In this document: one piece after another, positions 61,947 to 64,000 of the stretch | How positions within the stretch are numbered: position 1 is the stretch's first letter | How the letters are laid out: every line of letters starts with the position of its first letter | Source of the DNA: Actinotignum urinale DSM 15805 | Lineage (GTDB): Bacteria > Actinomycetota > Actinomycetes > Actinomycetales > Actinomycetaceae | DNA: 64,000 nt | Direction: 5' to 3' | Assembly: GCF_000420445.1 (NCBI RefSeq) | Contig: NZ_ATUY01000009.1 | Span: 25,193-89,192 of the forward strand | Program-made: the position numbers and the translations under genes | Notes under the pieces: generated by a model | What the model was told of the DNA's origin: nothing | Seen by the model: only the letters and a program-made list of their open reading frames with translations | Database searches by the model: none

Positions 61947-63668
61947 TCAGGAGATCGCCGGCGTCGACGCGAGATCGGACCGCGAGCTGCGGAGGATCCG
62001 GGATTCCCACGGCTGCAGAGGCGACGTCGGCTCGGCCGAGGGAGAGGTGCCGAGGATCATGGTGTCCTCGGCACCTGGCGCGCTCTGCCCGAGGACCTCG
62101 GCGAGGTCCACGGTCGTGTCCGAGAGGTTCGCGACAACGAGCCACCGCTCGCCCTTGAGTTCACGCACGAAGGCCCAGCATGAAGGATGTCGAGCCGCCA
62201 GCAGGGTGAAGGTCCCCTCAGTGACGATGTCGTGCCGCTTACGCAGTGAGATCAGCGTCTTGACGTGCTCCATGACCGAACCGGGCACTCCCGCCTGGGC
62301 GGTGACGTTGACCGTGCGGTGATCGGGGTTTACCGGGAACCATGGGGTGCCGGTCGTGAAGCCGGCGGTGTCGGAGCTGTCCCACTGCATCGGGGTGCGG
62401 GCGTTGTCCCGTCCGTTCTGCTGCAGTCCCCGTAGGAGCTCATCGAGGTCACCGCCCTGGGCGGCGACAGTGGCCCAGGAGTTCCGTGCGTCCACATCGG
62501 CAAACTCGGCGAACGAGGTGAACGGATAATTTGCCATGCCGATCTCATCGCCCTGGTAGAGGTAGGGCGTCCCGCGGTGCAGGTGCAGGACTGTGGCGAG
62601 CGTCTTCGCGGAGTCCTCGCGGTGGATCGCCGACGTACTGCCCAGACGTGAGAGGATCCGCGCCTGATCGTGGTTGCCGAAGTAGAGACTGTTCCATCCG
62701 GACGGCGCGAGTCCTTCCTGCCATCGGGCAAGGATCTCCTTGAGCTCCGGGAGGTCGGCGGGCCGAGGGCAGTAACGGCCGATCCATCCCGGAGCGTGGT
62801 CGAAGTTCATGTGCTCGAAGGTGAAGATCATGTCGAGCAGAGGGCTGTCTCCACCGGTCACCGACTGTGCGACCTCGATCGTCGCCGCAGGCATCTCACC
62901 GACCGTGATCAGCGGGCGGCCGTTGCGCTCCTCGGCGTAGTCGAGCACCTCGCGTTTCATCTCGCGAAGATAGTCGAGAAGCCGGGGCCCGTTCGCGAAC
63001 TCTGGCGTCCCGTCTCCGTAGATGCCGTTGGTGGCGGGGACATCCGAGAGCGGATAGCGCTTGGAGATCAGGTTGATCACGTCCATACGGAAGCCATCGA
63101 CGCCACGGTCCACCCATCGACGGAGCATCGCGAACAGCGCCGCGCGGACCTCGGGGTTCTCCCAGTTCAAGTCGGGCTGCTGGCGCGCGAAGAGGTGGAG
63201 GTAGTACTCGTCGCTGGTCTCGTCGTAGGTCCAGGTCGGCTCGGCGAAGAAGCCGAGCCAGTTGGTCGGCTCGGCCCCGGATTCGCCCGGGCCGAATCCC
63301 GGTCGGCTGGGGCGCCAGATGTACCAATCCCGGTGTGGGCTGTCGGGGCCCTCAAGGGCCGAACGGAACCACGGGTGCTGGTCGGAGGTGTGGTTCAGGA
63401 CCACGTCGATCATGATCTTCAGACCGAGGTCGTGGGCTTCGTGCACCAGCGCATCGAAGGAGGTGTCATCGCCGGCGATCGGATCGATCGCGTCGTAGTC
63501 GGCGATGTCGTACCCGTTGTCCCGCTGCGGGGAGCGGTAGAACGGCGTCACCCAGATGATGTCCGCCCCGAGGTCGCGGATGTGCGAGAGGCGCGAGCGC
63601 AGGCCGTCGAGATCGCCGAAACCGTCGCCGTCCGCATCGGCGAACGATCGCAGATAGACCTGGTACAC
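61947..63668 (-). CDS. GH13 alpha-glucosidase, 5' end lost at an IS junction
   Basis: The frame encodes 573 residues of an oligo-1,6-glucosidase/alpha-glucosidase. Conserved regions are IMIDVVLNHTSD near 88, GVDGFRMDVINLI with the nucleophile Asp near 197, the VGEMPAA acid/base region near 255, and YFGNHDQARIL near 325. The N-terminus begins directly at VYQVYLRSFADADGDGFGDL; relatives have 15-20 more residues (a WWR-type segment) before it. The insertion sequence starts at about 63682, so the natural start was removed. A GTG at 63668 could still start translation, but activity is doubtful. The porter gene follows after 23 bp. Confidence 0.87.
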   Translation of the reverse strand: MYQVYLRSFADADGDGFGDLDGLRSRLSHIRDLGADIIWVTPFYRSPQRDNGYDIADYDAIDPIAGDDTSFDALVHEAHDLGLKIMIDVVLNHTSDQHPWFRSALEGPDSPHRDWYIWRPSRPGFGPGESGAEPTNWLGFFAEPTWTYDETSDEYYLHLFARQQPDLNWENPEVRAALFAMLRRWVDRGVDGFRMDVINLISKRYPLSDVPATNGIYGDGTPEFANGPRLLDYLREMKREVLDYAEERNGRPLITVGEMPAATIEVAQSVTGGDSPLLDMIFTFEHMNFDHAPGWIGRYCPRPADLPELKEILARWQEGLAPSGWNSLYFGNHDQARILSRLGSTSAIHREDSAKTLATVLHLHRGTPYLYQGDEIGMANYPFTSFAEFADVDARNSWATVAAQGGDLDELLRGLQQNGRDNARTPMQWDSSDTAGFTTGTPWFPVNPDHRTVNVTAQAGVPGSVMEHVKTLISLRKRHDIVTEGTFTLLAARHPSCWAFVRELKGERWLVVANLSDTTVDLAEVLGQSAPGAEDTMILGTSPSAEPTSPLQPWESRILRSSRSDLASTPAIS

Positions 63669-63681
63669 AGTCGATCTCGAC

Positions 63682-64000
63682 CTGAAGCGTACTGGGTTTT
63701 GTTCCGCTTCTTATACGGGGGTCAGTTGACTGACCCGGTGTTGATTATAGCTTGCGATAATCTCCTCTGGGGTAGCGTAGCCTAGGGATTCGTGGAGGCG
63801 GTGGTTGTTCCACCAGTACACCCAGTTCAGGGTTGCCCACTCGACCTCGCTACACGAGCGCCAGGCGCGAGAGTAGATCAACTCGGTCTTGTATAAACCA
63901 TTTACGGTTTCTGCTAGGGCGTTATCGTAAGAATCACCAACAGTTCCGGTCGATGATTTGATACCGGCTGTTGCCAGGCGTTCACTGTATTTAATGCTTG
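63682..64000 (-). mobile_element. IS3-family insertion sequence, partial at window edge
   Basis: The transposase frame (stop at 63711-63713, open to the window end) reads SIKYSERLATAGIKSSTGTV, GDSYDNALAETVNGLYKTEL and VYWWNNHRLHESLGYATPEE on the minus strand. That is the C-terminal integrase core of IS3-group OrfB, including the catalytic Glu region. The terminal repeat probably starts with TGAAGCGTACTGGGTTTTGT at 63682. The rest of the element lies beyond the window. Confidence 0.88.

Noticed and set aside
62670..63785. 371-codon open frame opposite the GH13 gene
   Set aside because: It is an antisense shadow in very GC-rich DNA, and the GH13 frame has clear catalytic motifs.

Overview
The window looks like chromosomal DNA of a moderate-GC actinobacterium, most likely in or near the family Actinomycetaceae (Arcanobacterium/Trueperella/Actinomyces type). 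This rests on the actinobacterial gene neighbourhoods (coaD-sepIVA-DUF177-rnc; rne-rplU-rpmA-obgE-proB...proA-nadD-rsfS), a DevS/DevR-like two-component pair, an actinobacterial xylose isomerase and mmsAB-type sugar ABC genes. The species call is inference. I saw no rRNA, tRNA or CRISPR array.

Layout. (1) 0-7 kb: the 3' part of thiL, a decayed PIF1-like helicase fragment, rpmB, recG-rsmD, and a tightly coupled coaD-sepIVA-DUF177-rnc run. (2) 7-16 kb: a cytochrome bd module on the minus strand, cydA-cydB-cydD-cydC followed by a two-GAF histidine kinase, with a DevR-like response regulator convergent to it. A TGGGAC-N4-GTCCCA palindrome upstream of cydA resembles the DosR box, suggesting a self-contained respiratory control circuit. 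(3) 16-29 kb: rne, rplU, rpmA, obgE, proB, proA, nadD, a membrane-anchored disordered protein, rsfS and a histidine phosphatase. Between proB and proA sit a dicysteine leader peptide with a luciferase-like monooxygenase homologue, and thioredoxin. (4) 29-34 kb: an AGCS amino-acid symporter, an ISL3 transposase remnant and pyruvate phosphate dikinase. (5) 34-43 kb: a pentose-use region with xylA, a monosaccharide ABC transporter (binding lipoprotein, double ATPase, permease), xylB and a ROK regulator. Related TTTGTTT-containing palindromes lie upstream of xylA and xylB. (6) 43-50 kb: a 605-residue double alpha/beta hydrolase with a CC-repeat insert, a dead sugar porter, and an ADP-ribosylglycohydrolase / NCS1 permease / PfkB kinase operon resembling E. 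coli yegTUV in logic.

From about 49.7 kb to the right edge the window is a mosaic accessory region. It contains a Bro-N antirepressor fragment, an Abi_2/HEPN-type protein, a phage-type DNA polymerase fragment, a lipoprotein gene split by an in-frame TAG, and a GC-rich GH3 glycosidase with a truncated nicotinamidase. A degraded siphophage head-tail block follows (connector, adaptor, gp10-like, completion protein, major tail protein, start of a chaperone, start of a tape measure). It is interrupted by an opposite-strand pair encoding a membrane protein and a hydrolase. Further right are an internal asnB shard, a kinase shard, and a very GC-rich alpha-glucosidase/sugar porter operon whose 5' end is cut by an IS3-family element that runs off the window.

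Working picture: the left half is core genome with a few regulatory novelties; the middle is pentose and nucleoside-type salvage; the right is a repeatedly rearranged integration hotspot. The best candidates for undescribed biology are the cyd/DosR-like circuit, the cysteine leader with its oxidoreductase, the ADP-ribosylglycohydrolase-permease-kinase operon, and the CC-repeat double hydrolase.
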